Source: Blastomonas aquatica (GTDB lineage: Bacteria; Pseudomonadota; Alphaproteobacteria; Sphingomonadales; Sphingomonadaceae). Taken from it: a DNA stretch of 64,000 nt. The notes under the pieces are model-generated. The model had not been told where the DNA came from and searched no databases. It worked only from the letters and a program-made list of their open reading frames with translations. The DNA lies in the NCBI RefSeq assembly GCF_014639875.1, contig NZ_BMGD01000001.1:496001-560000 (forward strand), read 5' to 3'. Positions 39,583 through 48,708 of the stretch are shown piece after piece. The first letter of the stretch is position 1; each line of letters begins with the position of its first letter. The position numbers and the translations under genes are program-made.

Positions 39583-41895
39583 TCAGAACTCGAGCATCAC
39601 TTCTGCGCCCAGCTGGCGGGGAGGACGCACGCCGGCAAACGCGAACAGGCCCGCGACGGGCAGCGTGCTCGACAGGCCCCGGTTGTCGAGAAGATTGCGA
39701 CCGAACACGCTGAAGGTTACATTCGCGCCGCCGAACGCATGCTTGTACGACAGTGTCGAATCCAGGATTTCACGCTCGGACGACTCGCAGCGCCGATCAT
39801 TGGTGACGATGCCCTGCGCCTGCAGCGCGGCGTCGGCCACGATGCACGTCGTGTACCTGTCGACATAGCGGAAGATGGTGCTCCAGCGGAACTCGCCATC
39901 GCCCACCGGCCGGTTGTAATCAAAGCCCGCCGACCAGGCGTATTTGGGTGCGCGGCGCAGATCGAGATCGGACACATCGATACCCCCGCGCACGAAGTTC
40001 TGGTAGTTGGCATCCAGATAGGTGGCCGAGAAGTTGAACGAGAGATCGTCTGCCGGAAGCGCGACGATTTCCAGCTCGATCCCCTTGATCCGCGCGGACG
40101 CGGCGTTTTCCACGATGGTTTCCTGTGCTTGGATCGCGCTGAACGGCGGAACGGTGGGCCGCACCAACTCCTCCTGCTTGTCCGAATAATCGGTCTGGAA
40201 GATCGCGATGTTGGTGCGCAGCCGCCGGTCGAGCCAGTCCGCCTTGAGGCCGATTTCATAGGCGTCGACGATCTCCGGCTGATACGGCCCGATTGCAGTC
40301 GGCGTTGCCGCGCGGCCGTTGAAGCCGCCCGAGCGGAAACCGCGCGAATAGGATGCATAAACCAATTGCCCGCCATCGAACTGGTAATCGAGGCTGGCGC
40401 GATAGGTGAACTCGCCGAAGTTTTCGGCTCCCTGGCACGTTGCGGCGGTAATCCCGGCAAAGCCAATCGGACACGAACCGTCGGCGCTGAGCGCGAAGTT
40501 GGTGACCAGCGCCTTTTCGTCGCGGGTGTAACGTCCCCCGACGCCGAAGGTCAGCTGGTCCGATAGCTTGAAGCGCGCATCGGCGAAGCCCGCATAGGAT
40601 TTGGAATCGCCGATCGAGAGCTGGAACGCGCTGGCGCCAGGGCCCAAAAAGCCGAAAAACGAGGTCTGCTGCAACGTGTAGCTGCTATCGAAATAATAGC
40701 CCCCCAGCACAATATCCATCCAGTCGGTAACATCGCCTGCAAACCGGATTTCCTGGCTGAACTGCTCGTAGCTCTGGATGCGCAGCGTGTCGAAGAAGTC
40801 GATCGACGATGAGTCGAAGTCCTGCCGCACGCTTTCGTTGTTCTTGCGCCAGCCGGTGACCGAGGTCAGCGTGAAGTCGCCCAGGTCGACGGTGATCGTA
40901 CCGCTGATCGCGTCGGTCTTGTTGGTCACCGGGGTCTGGATGTTACCGAACGACGTATACAGCAGACGGCTGTTGGTGGGCGTGCGGTTGCACTGGTTAT
41001 CGGGGATTCCGAAAGCGCGGACCGTGCCGACACCCGGCACAGGCACCTGCAGGCAGATCAGGTCGAGATCGTTGGAGACGCTGGCGGTCGCAACCTCGCC
41101 GTCTTCTTCCATGTGCTCATAGGTGACCACCGCCTCGATGTTGTCGGTCGGCGTGATCAGTGCGGTGACGCCCGCAGTCCACACCTCATATCTGTTGGTG
41201 CGGCGGTTGCCCTGTGTGACATTGCGCAGATAGCCGTCAGTATCGTCGTAAAAGAAGAAGCCCTTGAGCGCGAGAAAGTCGCCAATCATCGGGGTGTTGA
41301 CGACCAGGCGGCCACGCACGGTGTTGTATTCGGAATAGCCCAGCGATGCGCGCACGCCCCATTCGCCGGTGGGCTTGCTGCGCCGCACGTTGATCACACC
41401 GCCAATCGTGTTGCGACCGAACAGCGTGCCCTGCGGCCCGCGCAGGATCTCTATCGATTCCAGATCGAACGCATCGAGCAATTGCCCGGTGTTGGTGCCG
41501 ATGAATACATCGTCGACCACGACGCCCACTGCGGGGTCGAAGCTCTTTTCGATATCCTCGAAGCTGATGCCGCGAATGGCGATGGCGGCAGCCGAAGGCC
41601 CGGCATTGACCGGATCGACAACCAGTCCGGGGACGCGCCCGGCAAAATCACGCAGGTCGTCGACCGCGCCGGTGGCCAGCGCCTGGGCATCGATCGCGGA
41701 AACCGCGACGGGAACCGACTGCAGCGATTCCTCGCGGCGCTGCGCGGTGACGACGATGGTGCGCAGCCCGGTTTCCTGTGCGATTTCCGCACCTTCAGGG
41801 GCAATCTGATCCTGCGCCAAGGCAGCCGAGGGGGCTGCTACAGTCGCAAGGCCCAGCGCGAGTGCCGAAACCGATAGATAGGTTGATACCTTCAT
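39583..41895 (-). CDS. TonB-dependent outer-membrane receptor
   Basis: 770 residues. A signal peptide (MKVSTYLSVSALALGLATVA, ending ALAQ), a plug domain with IVVTAQRREESLQSVPVAVS, and a 22-strand barrel ending in the Phe typical of outer-membrane insertion. The ATG at 41895 follows GGGGAGG. The sequence style is that of the large sphingomonad family that imports aromatic, steroid or siderophore-like compounds. It is divergent from the molybdopterin oxidoreductase and co-directional with the dioxygenase gene. Confidence 0.93.
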   Translation of the reverse strand: MKVSTYLSVSALALGLATVAAPSAALAQDQIAPEGAEIAQETGLRTIVVTAQRREESLQSVPVAVSAIDAQALATGAVDDLRDFAGRVPGLVVDPVNAGPSAAAIAIRGISFEDIEKSFDPAVGVVVDDVFIGTNTGQLLDAFDLESIEILRGPQGTLFGRNTIGGVINVRRSKPTGEWGVRASLGYSEYNTVRGRLVVNTPMIGDFLALKGFFFYDDTDGYLRNVTQGNRRTNRYEVWTAGVTALITPTDNIEAVVTYEHMEEDGEVATASVSNDLDLICLQVPVPGVGTVRAFGIPDNQCNRTPTNSRLLYTSFGNIQTPVTNKTDAISGTITVDLGDFTLTSVTGWRKNNESVRQDFDSSSIDFFDTLRIQSYEQFSQEIRFAGDVTDWMDIVLGGYYFDSSYTLQQTSFFGFLGPGASAFQLSIGDSKSYAGFADARFKLSDQLTFGVGGRYTRDEKALVTNFALSADGSCPIGFAGITAATCQGAENFGEFTYRASLDYQFDGGQLVYASYSRGFRSGGFNGRAATPTAIGPYQPEIVDAYEIGLKADWLDRRLRTNIAIFQTDYSDKQEELVRPTVPPFSAIQAQETIVENAASARIKGIELEIVALPADDLSFNFSATYLDANYQNFVRGGIDVSDLDLRRAPKYAWSAGFDYNRPVGDGEFRWSTIFRYVDRYTTCIVADAALQAQGIVTNDRRCESSEREILDSTLSYKHAFGGANVTFSVFGRNLLDNRGLSSTLPVAGLFAFAGVRPPRQLGAEVMLEF

Positions 41896-42110
41896 CAATA
41901 GCCTCCCCTTTTGCTGCGGTTGTTTTCCGCACCATTTTTCTCATGTGCGGCGAAAATGACCGGCGGACCGGTTTGCCTCAAGTGTCAAAAATGACAGTCG
42001 CGGCCCTTACGGCATCGGTTAGGGTAAGGGACATGAGAGCATGCATCCGGCCCGCGTCGAGGCCTGTTTTGGCGTGCCGATCGGGCATTCGCCCAGGGGA
42101 GATTCCAGCA

Positions 42111-44231
42111 ATGCCGGTCCAGCGCAGCTTCTGCCGTTTCTGCCACGCCAATTGCGCGATCCTGGTCGAGACCGAAGGGGATCATGTCGTCCGCGTGTCG
42201 GGTGATCCCGAAGACCCGGTGTTCGGCGGCTATACCTGCATCAAGGGGCGGCAACTGCCCGAGGCACACCATCATCCCGAGCGGCTGATGGCCTCGCAGA
42301 AGAAAACCGCAGACGGCTTCGTGCCGATCGCCAGCGAAGCGGCGCTGGACGAGATCGCTGCAAGGCTGAAAGCGCTGATCGACGAGCACGGGCCGGACAG
42401 CGTCGCGATCTATGCGGGCACCTATGCGTTCCAGAACTCCGCCGGGGTCGCGTCTGCCATGGCATTTGCGCAAGGCCTGGGTACCCGGCATTTCTACACC
42501 AGCGTGACATTGGACCAGCCCGCCAAGGTCTACACCGCGTTCCAGTATGGCCAGTGGCAGGGCGGCGGACATGTGTTCGGCGAGGCGGATGTCGCGCTGT
42601 TCATCGGCAACAACCCGATCGTGTCGCATTATGGCCCACCCGGAGGTCTGCCGCCGTTCTCGCCCTCGCGCCGCCTGCGCGATGCGATCGAGGGCGGTTT
42701 GAAGCTGATCGTCGCCGACCCGCGGACAAGTGATGTCGCAGCGCTGGCGCACATCCACTTGGCCGTAAAACCAGGCGAAGACCCGGCGCTGCTCGCCGGG
42801 ATGATCCACGTGATCCTGGACGAGCGGCTGTGCGATGAGGCGTTCGTACAGGCCCATGTCGATGGTCTCGCCGAACTCAAAGAGGCGGTCTCGGGCTTCC
42901 CGCCCGCTATCGCTGCTGCGCGCGCCGGCGTCAGCCAAGCCGATCTGGTCGCCGCCGCACGCATGTTCGCCGGCGGCACCAAGGGCTCGGCCAGCACCGG
43001 CACCGGGCCCGAGATGGCGGGCAACGGTACGCTGACCCAGTATCTGGTGAGCAGCCTGAATATCCTGTGCGGACGATTCTGCAGAGAGGGCGAGAAGAGC
43101 TCGATCCCGCGCATCTTCACGCCGGTCACCCCTCGCCGAGCGCAGGTCGCTGCGCCGATGAAATTATGGGGCGAGGGCTTTGCCGCCTCGCGTTTTCGCG
43201 GGCTGACCCATCTGATGAACGAGATGCCGTGCAACGTGCTGGCCGACGAGATCCTCACGCCAGGCGAGGGTCAGATCAGGGCGCTGGTCTCGATCGGCGG
43301 CAACCCGATGCTGGCCTTTCCCGATCAGGACAAGATGGCGCGCGCGGTTCAATCGCTCGATCTGTTCGTCAGCGTCGATATCCGTAGCCAGGGTGTCTCC
43401 GCGCGGCGCTCGGACTATATTCTTGCGCCGCTGATGTGCCTTGAGCGCGACGACATCTCGTCGCTGTCCGAATGGTGGTATGAAATTCCATACGCGCGCT
43501 ACACCGAAGCGCTGATCGCGCGCCCGGGCGACCTGCTCGACGAATACGAGATGCTCTGGGAGCTCGCCAAGAGGCTTGGCACCGGATTGCCGCTGGCGGG
43601 TGGCCTCTGCCCGATGGATGTGTGCCCCGACAAGCAAAGCTTCCTCGATATGGCGGTGGCAGGCTGCGTGGTTGCTCCCAGCCAGGTCCGCGCCGACAGC
43701 GTCGACGGCCGCGCGGTGATCTATGATGACAAGCACCCAATCGTCGAACCAGCCGAGCCCGGGCACAATGCGCGGTTCGATCTGGCGGGCGGGGCGATGC
43801 CCGCGCAACTGATGGCGTACGGCCGCGATGATCCGGCGGCACACGGTTATCCATTCCGGCTGATCTCGCGCCGCAGCCGTCACCGGTTCAACTCGACCGG
43901 CGGGCATCTGTCCGCGCTTGCGGCCAAGCGCACCACCAATCCGGCGCATATCCATCCCGACGATCTTGCAGGCCTTGGCGTGACCGATGGTGAGATGATC
44001 CGCATCGCCTCCCCGCATGGCGAGGTGCACGCGCTCGCCAAGGCTTCGGATGCATTGCGCCGTGGGGTCATCTCGATGGCGCATGGCTATGGCGACCCCG
44101 ATGTCGGGCCGGATGAAGTGCCGATGCGCGGTGGATCGACCAACCGGCTAGTCTGCGAAACCAGCGGCTATGATCCGATCACCGGCCAGGCGCTGCAAAG
44201 CGCAATCCCGGTCAAGGTGCAGCGTGTTTGA
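42111..44231 (+). CDS. Molybdopterin-dependent oxidoreductase
   Basis: 706 residues of the DMSO-reductase/formate-dehydrogenase superfamily. The N-terminal 4Fe-4S motif is CRFCHANC followed by a fourth Cys in GGYTCIKGR. The MGD-binding regions are GNNPIVSHYG, VADPRTSDVAALA and SIGGNPMLAFPD, with a C-terminal molydopterin-binding beta-barrel. I see no Cys or Sec at the usual Mo-ligand position. The ATG at 42111 has GGGGAG upstream. No Tat signal is present, so it is probably cytosolic. Substrate is unknown. Confidence 0.9.
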   Translation: MPVQRSFCRFCHANCAILVETEGDHVVRVSGDPEDPVFGGYTCIKGRQLPEAHHHPERLMASQKKTADGFVPIASEAALDEIAARLKALIDEHGPDSVAIYAGTYAFQNSAGVASAMAFAQGLGTRHFYTSVTLDQPAKVYTAFQYGQWQGGGHVFGEADVALFIGNNPIVSHYGPPGGLPPFSPSRRLRDAIEGGLKLIVADPRTSDVAALAHIHLAVKPGEDPALLAGMIHVILDERLCDEAFVQAHVDGLAELKEAVSGFPPAIAAARAGVSQADLVAAARMFAGGTKGSASTGTGPEMAGNGTLTQYLVSSLNILCGRFCREGEKSSIPRIFTPVTPRRAQVAAPMKLWGEGFAASRFRGLTHLMNEMPCNVLADEILTPGEGQIRALVSIGGNPMLAFPDQDKMARAVQSLDLFVSVDIRSQGVSARRSDYILAPLMCLERDDISSLSEWWYEIPYARYTEALIARPGDLLDEYEMLWELAKRLGTGLPLAGGLCPMDVCPDKQSFLDMAVAGCVVAPSQVRADSVDGRAVIYDDKHPIVEPAEPGHNARFDLAGGAMPAQLMAYGRDDPAAHGYPFRLISRRSRHRFNSTGGHLSALAAKRTTNPAHIHPDDLAGLGVTDGEMIRIASPHGEVHALAKASDALRRGVISMAHGYGDPDVGPDEVPMRGGSTNRLVCETSGYDPITGQALQSAIPVKVQRV

Positions 44232-44301
44232 TACAGCGCCAATCCGCCTTCCGGTCGGCTCGGGATTGCGGTCGCCCGCTTTGTCGGCCATCACGGAGGT
44301 G

Positions 44302-44613
44302 ATGGCATTCACCCCGATCACCCCTTGCGATGTTGCACCGGGTACCACCCGTTTTGTGCAGCATGAGGGCGCAGCATTTCTGGTCGCGCGCGATGGTGAT
44401 GGCACACTGCACGCGGTGGACGGATTGTGCAGCCATGCGCTGTTGCCGCTGGCCGGGGCGCGGTTGCGGCGGGGGCATATCATCTGCCCGCATCACGGCG
44501 CGCGATTCGACATCACCAATGGCGCAGCCAAGGGACCGCCGGCCCATTGCGGTATCAAGACATGGCTGGTGCGGGAGAATAACGGCATGATCGAACTGGA
44601 TCTGGACGCATGA
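44302..44613 (+). CDS. Small Rieske-type [2Fe-2S] protein
   Basis: About 103 residues. The Rieske ligands C-x-H ... C-x2-H are visible in GLCSHALLPLAG and IICPHHGARFD. This is the size of ferredoxins of Rieske oxygenases and of NirD-like electron carriers. It starts 70 bp after the molybdopterin enzyme, and its stop overlaps the next SDR (ATGA). ATG 44302 has GGAGG unusually close; a GTG at 44224 overlapping the upstream stop is an alternative start. It may carry electrons for the molybdoenzyme or for the Rieske oxygenases 14 kb away. Confidence 0.85.
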   Translation: MAFTPITPCDVAPGTTRFVQHEGAAFLVARDGDGTLHAVDGLCSHALLPLAGARLRRGHIICPHHGARFDITNGAAKGPPAHCGIKTWLVRENNGMIELDLDA

Positions 44614-45374
44614 TGTTTGATGTGACGGACAAAGTAGTGCTGATCACCGGCGCGGCATCGGGCATCGGCGCTGCGACGGCGAGGCTGGCAGCGCAGCGCG
44701 GCGCGAAGGTCATCGCGACCGATCTGGACGGCGAGCGCATCCAGGGTGTCGCCGCCGATTGCCATTGCATCGGACTGAAGCACGATGTGACCAGCGAGGA
44801 TGATTGGGACAATGCCATCACCGCTGCGGTACACCATTACGGGCGGCTCGACGCGCTCGTGTCGAACGCAGGGATCGTCAACTACGAGCCGATCATCGAT
44901 CTCGACATGGCGCGGTTCCGCAAGCTCAATCAGGTGCATGTCGAGGGCAGCTTCATCGGCCTGCAACAGGCCGTGGCACAGATGCGGGCCCAGGCAGCGG
45001 ACAAGCCCGCCACCGGCAGCATCATCTTCACCGCATCGGTGATGGCCAATTGCGCTGCGCCCGCGATTTCGGCCTATGCGGTCGCCAAGGCGGCAATGGC
45101 CAACATGGCGCGCGCGGTCGGGGTAGAGCTTGGCCGCAAGGGCGACATGATCCGGGTCAACGCGGTCTGTCCTGGCCCCACCCGCACGCCCCTGCTTGAA
45201 GGCGCAATGCCGGCAGGCGCAATGGACGACCCCGCGCACTGGACCGATGTTCCGCTGGGCGTGCCGCAGGAGCCAGAAGACATCGCCGAGAGCATCCTGT
45301 TCCTGATCAGCGAGGAATCCTCGTTCATGACTGCGGCGCAAATGGTGGTCGACGGCGGATGGAGTTTGACGTGA
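44610..45374 (+). CDS. SDR-family oxidoreductase
   Basis: 254 residues. TGAASGIGAATARLA cofactor motif, Asp after beta-2 (ATDLDGER, NAD preference), NAG in SNAGIVNYEP and the catalytic Y-x3-K in SAYAVAKAAMANM. ATG 44610 overlaps the Rieske protein stop. It is a short-chain alcohol dehydrogenase acting on an unknown hydroxy or keto intermediate. The stop overlaps the next SDR by 16 bp. Confidence 0.88.
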   Translation: MMFDVTDKVVLITGAASGIGAATARLAAQRGAKVIATDLDGERIQGVAADCHCIGLKHDVTSEDDWDNAITAAVHHYGRLDALVSNAGIVNYEPIIDLDMARFRKLNQVHVEGSFIGLQQAVAQMRAQAADKPATGSIIFTASVMANCAAPAISAYAVAKAAMANMARAVGVELGRKGDMIRVNAVCPGPTRTPLLEGAMPAGAMDDPAHWTDVPLGVPQEPEDIAESILFLISEESSFMTAAQMVVDGGWSLT

Positions 45375-46123
45375 CCCGCGCAGCCATCGTCACCGGATCG
45401 ACCTCAGGCATCGGCCGCGCTACCGCCTTGCGCCTCGCCCGGGCCGGCTTCCACATCATCGCCACCGGGCGCAGCCATGAGCGCGGCGCCGAGACCGTGC
45501 GCCAGGTTCAGGCGGCCGGGGGAACGGCCGAGTTCCACAGCTTCGATGTCACGTCCGAAAGCGACTGGGCCGCATTCGCCGATGTCGTCACCGCTGCGCA
45601 CGCATCCGTCGATGCGCTGATCAACTCGGCAGGGTCGTTCTTCTCCAAGCCGCTGCCCGATACCACGCTCGAGGACTTCCGCCATCTTTGGACCGCCGAC
45701 GTCGAAAGCGTGGTGCTGGGCACGAAATATGGCCTGCGGATGATGCGCGACACCAAAAGCGCAGGGTCGATCGTCAACATCTCCTCGCTCGCCGGGCTGA
45801 TCGGGCTTGATGACTGCGCCGCCTATTGCGCGGCCAAGGCTGCGGTGACACATTTCAGCCGGGTGGCCGCGCTCGAAGGCGCGCAGATGGACCCCAAGGT
45901 CCGAGTCAATTCGCTGAACCCAGGCGTGATCTACACCGAGATGATCACCGGCGCTTATGGCGACAACGACGCGGTCAAGGCGTTCGTGATGGACGGAAAC
46001 GCGCTGCAGCGGGTGGGCACCGCGGAGGATATCGCCAGCGCCGCCACGTTCCTCGCCTGCCCCGCCTCGCGCATGGTCACCGGCACCGCGATGCTGGTCG
46101 ATGGCGGGCGCGGCGCTGACTGA
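45359..46123 (+). CDS. SDR-family oxidoreductase
   Basis: 254 residues. TGSTSGIGRATALRLA, an Arg after beta-2 in ATGRSHERG (NADPH-leaning), NSAGSFFSKPL and the catalytic CAAYCAAKAAVTH Y-x3-K. ATG 45359 gives a 16-bp overlap with the upstream gene; GTG 45371, with GGAG in front and a GTGA overlap, is equally likely. It belongs to the 44.3-48.0 kb operon. Confidence 0.87.
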   Translation: MEFDVTRAAIVTGSTSGIGRATALRLARAGFHIIATGRSHERGAETVRQVQAAGGTAEFHSFDVTSESDWAAFADVVTAAHASVDALINSAGSFFSKPLPDTTLEDFRHLWTADVESVVLGTKYGLRMMRDTKSAGSIVNISSLAGLIGLDDCAAYCAAKAAVTHFSRVAALEGAQMDPKVRVNSLNPGVIYTEMITGAYGDNDAVKAFVMDGNALQRVGTAEDIASAATFLACPASRMVTGTAMLVDGGRGAD

Positions 46124-46159
46124 ACTTCACATTTCCTTCTTTCGGAGAGTTTCCAGGCA

Positions 46160-47173
46160 ATGACCAGCAACCGCCAGTTCATCCTCAAGCGTCGCCCCGA
46201 GGGCGCTCCGGTCGCAGACGATTTTGCGCTGGAAACCTCGGCAATGCCCACGCTGGAAGAAGGCCAGTTCCTGATCCGCAACCAATATGCCTCGCTCGAT
46301 CCGGCGATGCGTGGGTGGATGTCCGATGCGGAAAGCTACATGCCGCCGATCCCGCTGGGTGCCCCTGTGCGTGCCAGCACCATCGGCGTCGTCGAGGAGA
46401 GCAAGGCCGAGGGCTTTGCCAAGGGCCAATGGGTGCTGGGGCTGAACGGAATCGAGGATTATTCGGTCGGCACATTGGGCGGCTTCACACAGCCGATCGA
46501 TCCGCACGCGGTGCCATCGGTGACCAATTACCTCTCGCTGTTCGGCGCGGTCGGGATGACGGCCTATTTCGGCTTCATCGATGTGTGCGAGCCAAATGTC
46601 GGGGATGTCGTGCTGGTGACGGGCGCGGCAGGCGCGGTCGGATCTTTGGTCGGGCAGATTGCCAAGATCATGGGCTGCACGACTATTGGCATCGCAGGCG
46701 GCGCCGAGAAATGCGCGCGGCTGAAGGAGCGCTACGGCTTCGATCACGCCATCGACTATCGCGGCAAGGACGCCGCCGCGCTCGATGCCGCGATCAAGGC
46801 AGTGGCCCCCGATGGCGTCGATGTGATCTTCGAGAATGTCGGTGGCGACATCCTCGATGCCGGCCTGATGAACCTGCGCCATGGCGCGCGGATCGGGCTT
46901 TGCGGACTGATCAGCGAATACAACGCGCCGCAGCCGGTGGGCGCGCGCAACATCTGGCAGCTGATCGTCCACCGCGCCTCGATCCGCGGGCTGCTGGTCG
47001 CAGATTATGTCGGGCGCTTCGCCGAAGGCGGCGCAAAGATGGGCGAGTGGGCAGCATCGGGGCAGCTGGTGGTTGACGAGCATATCGACGAGGGGCTGGA
47101 AAACGCGCTACCCGCGTTCCTGCGGCTGTTCGAGGGATCTAACCAGGGCAAGATGATCCTCAAGATCGCGTGA
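46160..47173 (+). CDS. NADPH-dependent MDR oxidoreductase, paralogue of 35348-36346
   Basis: 337 residues. TGAAGAVGSLVGQIAKIMG Rossmann motif, FGAVGMTAYFGFIDV and C-terminal EGSNQGKMILKI. It shares architecture and many blocks with the other MDR reductase of this window. It probably reduces an enone or quinone. A start at ATG 46160 follows GGAGAG. It is co-directional with SDRs on both sides. Confidence 0.9.
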   Translation: MTSNRQFILKRRPEGAPVADDFALETSAMPTLEEGQFLIRNQYASLDPAMRGWMSDAESYMPPIPLGAPVRASTIGVVEESKAEGFAKGQWVLGLNGIEDYSVGTLGGFTQPIDPHAVPSVTNYLSLFGAVGMTAYFGFIDVCEPNVGDVVLVTGAAGAVGSLVGQIAKIMGCTTIGIAGGAEKCARLKERYGFDHAIDYRGKDAAALDAAIKAVAPDGVDVIFENVGGDILDAGLMNLRHGARIGLCGLISEYNAPQPVGARNIWQLIVHRASIRGLLVADYVGRFAEGGAKMGEWAASGQLVVDEHIDEGLENALPAFLRLFEGSNQGKMILKIA

Positions 47174-47252
47174 GCATGCGCGACCTGCTATACCGGACAC
47201 GCGACCAGGATGTTGCGAAGAAAGCCCGCCCCCAATCCACGAAGGAACACGC

Positions 47253-47975
47253 ATGAGCAGACTGAACGGGCGCAAGGCGCTGGTCACCGGAGCCGCATCG
47301 GGAATCGGCGCGGCGACGGTCAGGCGGCTGCTGGCCGATGGCGCGACGGTGCTGGCGTGCGACATCAGCAGCGAGGGGCTGGCCGGAACATTCAATCATG
47401 TCGCCAACCTGGCCGATCCCCAAGCGATCACGACTTTGGCCGCTGCCGCCGAAAGCCAGCTCGGCGGGCTCGATATCCTGATCAACAACGCAGGCGTATG
47501 CCCTGTGGGGACGCTCGAAGAGTTGACCGACGACCAGTGGCAGTTCGGGCTCGACGTCAATCTGCTCGCGCCGGCGCGGCTGTCCAAGGCGTGCCTTGCA
47601 CTTCTGCGCGCATCCAAGGCGGGGCGGGTGATCAACACCGGATCGATCCTGTCGCGCTATGGTGATGCGGGGCTCGGCGCCTATGCCGCGTCAAAGCATG
47701 CGATCCTGGGGTTCACCCGCTCGCTGGCGATGGAGCTTGGTCCGTACGGGGTCACGGTCAATTGCGTCCAGCCCGGCTGCATCGTGACCGGAATGACCCG
47801 CGGAATGCTCGAGAACGAGGCGGCAGCGGAATATTATCGCGACAAATCAGCGCTCAAGCGGCTGGGCCAGCCCGAAGACATCGCCGATGTCATCGCGTTT
47901 CTGGCAAGCGACGACGCGCGCTTCATTACCGGCCAGGGCATCATCGCCGATGGCGGGGTGATGACGCACAGTTGA
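47253..47975 (+). CDS. SDR-family oxidoreductase
   Basis: 240 residues. TGAASGIGAATVRRLL, ACDIS (Asp after beta-2, NAD-leaning), INNAGVCPVGTLEEL and YAASKHAILG with the catalytic Tyr and Lys. It is preceded by AAGGAAC. It is the last gene of this plus-strand group before the ParDE locus. Confidence 0.88.
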   Translation: MSRLNGRKALVTGAASGIGAATVRRLLADGATVLACDISSEGLAGTFNHVANLADPQAITTLAAAAESQLGGLDILINNAGVCPVGTLEELTDDQWQFGLDVNLLAPARLSKACLALLRASKAGRVINTGSILSRYGDAGLGAYAASKHAILGFTRSLAMELGPYGVTVNCVQPGCIVTGMTRGMLENEAAAEYYRDKSALKRLGQPEDIADVIAFLASDDARFITGQGIIADGGVMTHS

Positions 47976-47985
47976 GCGGGATGGA

Positions 47986-48290
47986 TCAACCGTTGTCGAA
48001 GTGAGCGGTCATGTCGCGGCTGGCGTGGAGGACAGCCACCACCGTGACACGTGATTCGTCATATCGGAAAAAGATCAGATAATTGCCCACTGAAGTGCTG
48101 CGTAACCCTGTTGCAAGTTCGGACCTCTGCGTTCCAAGGGTTGCCGACAGGCGGGCGAGCTTCGCGCATTTATCCAACAGGCGTTTGCGAAACACGAGAG
48201 CTGTTCCCGGTTGCCGCTCTCTCGCGCGATATAGGTCGTTATCTCCGCCAGCTGCCTGCGTGCAGCTGTGGTGATGATCAACCGCGTCAT
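47986..48290 (-). pseudogene. parE: ParE/RelE-type toxin, frameshifted
   Basis: The reading frame from ATG 48290 gives MTRLIITTAARRQLAEITTY IARESGNRE, a ParE N-terminus, then loses the family. The conserved remainder, LVFRKRLLDKCAKLARL through GNYLIFFRYDESRVTVVAVL to the end at 47986, continues in another frame. The switch is near 48200 and fits a single-base deletion in the GGGAACAGC area; together the halves would give the usual ~100 residues. The start overlaps the parD stop (ATGA). Broken gene or a sequencing error; the intact C-terminal frame favours a recent event. Confidence 0.8.
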
Positions 48291-48541
48291 GCAGCCAGCT
48301 CACCGCTTTTCTCCATATCATCCAGCACCTTGTCGAGATATGCATCGACCTCTTCAATTGTGTGCTCGCCACCCTCCGCAATCGCCGCCTCGATGGTCTC
48401 GCGCAGCGCTGCCAGCTTGGCCTCGCGCTCCTCGACCAACCGCAGCCCCTCGCGGACGATCTCGCTCGCAGAGCCATAGCGCCCGGTCTTCAGCAGCGCC
48501 TCGACATAGCCTTCCCAGCGTTCGCCAATGGATACGTTCAT
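48287..48541 (-). CDS. parD: ParD-type antitoxin
   Basis: 84 residues. MNVSIGERWEGYVEALLKTG and SASEIVREGLRLVEEREAKL are the ribbon-helix-helix ParD signature; a C-terminal acidic tail (TIEEVDAYLDKVLDDMEKSG) would wrap the toxin. AAGGAG precedes ATG 48541. It would neutralise ParE and autoregulate the operon. It appears intact although the toxin is frameshifted. Confidence 0.88.
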   Translation of the reverse strand: MNVSIGERWEGYVEALLKTGRYGSASEIVREGLRLVEEREAKLAALRETIEAAIAEGGEHTIEEVDAYLDKVLDDMEKSGELAA

Positions 48542-48708
48542 CGGTTTACTCCTTTTCGCAAACTCCCTCTTGATAGACCAATAACACAAACAGCGCAATT
48601 TTCGTTATCGCACGAAATCGCCGCAACCTAGCATTTTCGACTATCGCCGCTCGCCTCCGGTGCGGGCTATGACAGGGGCATGACAGACCAAAACAATGGG
48701 AGCAGGCA

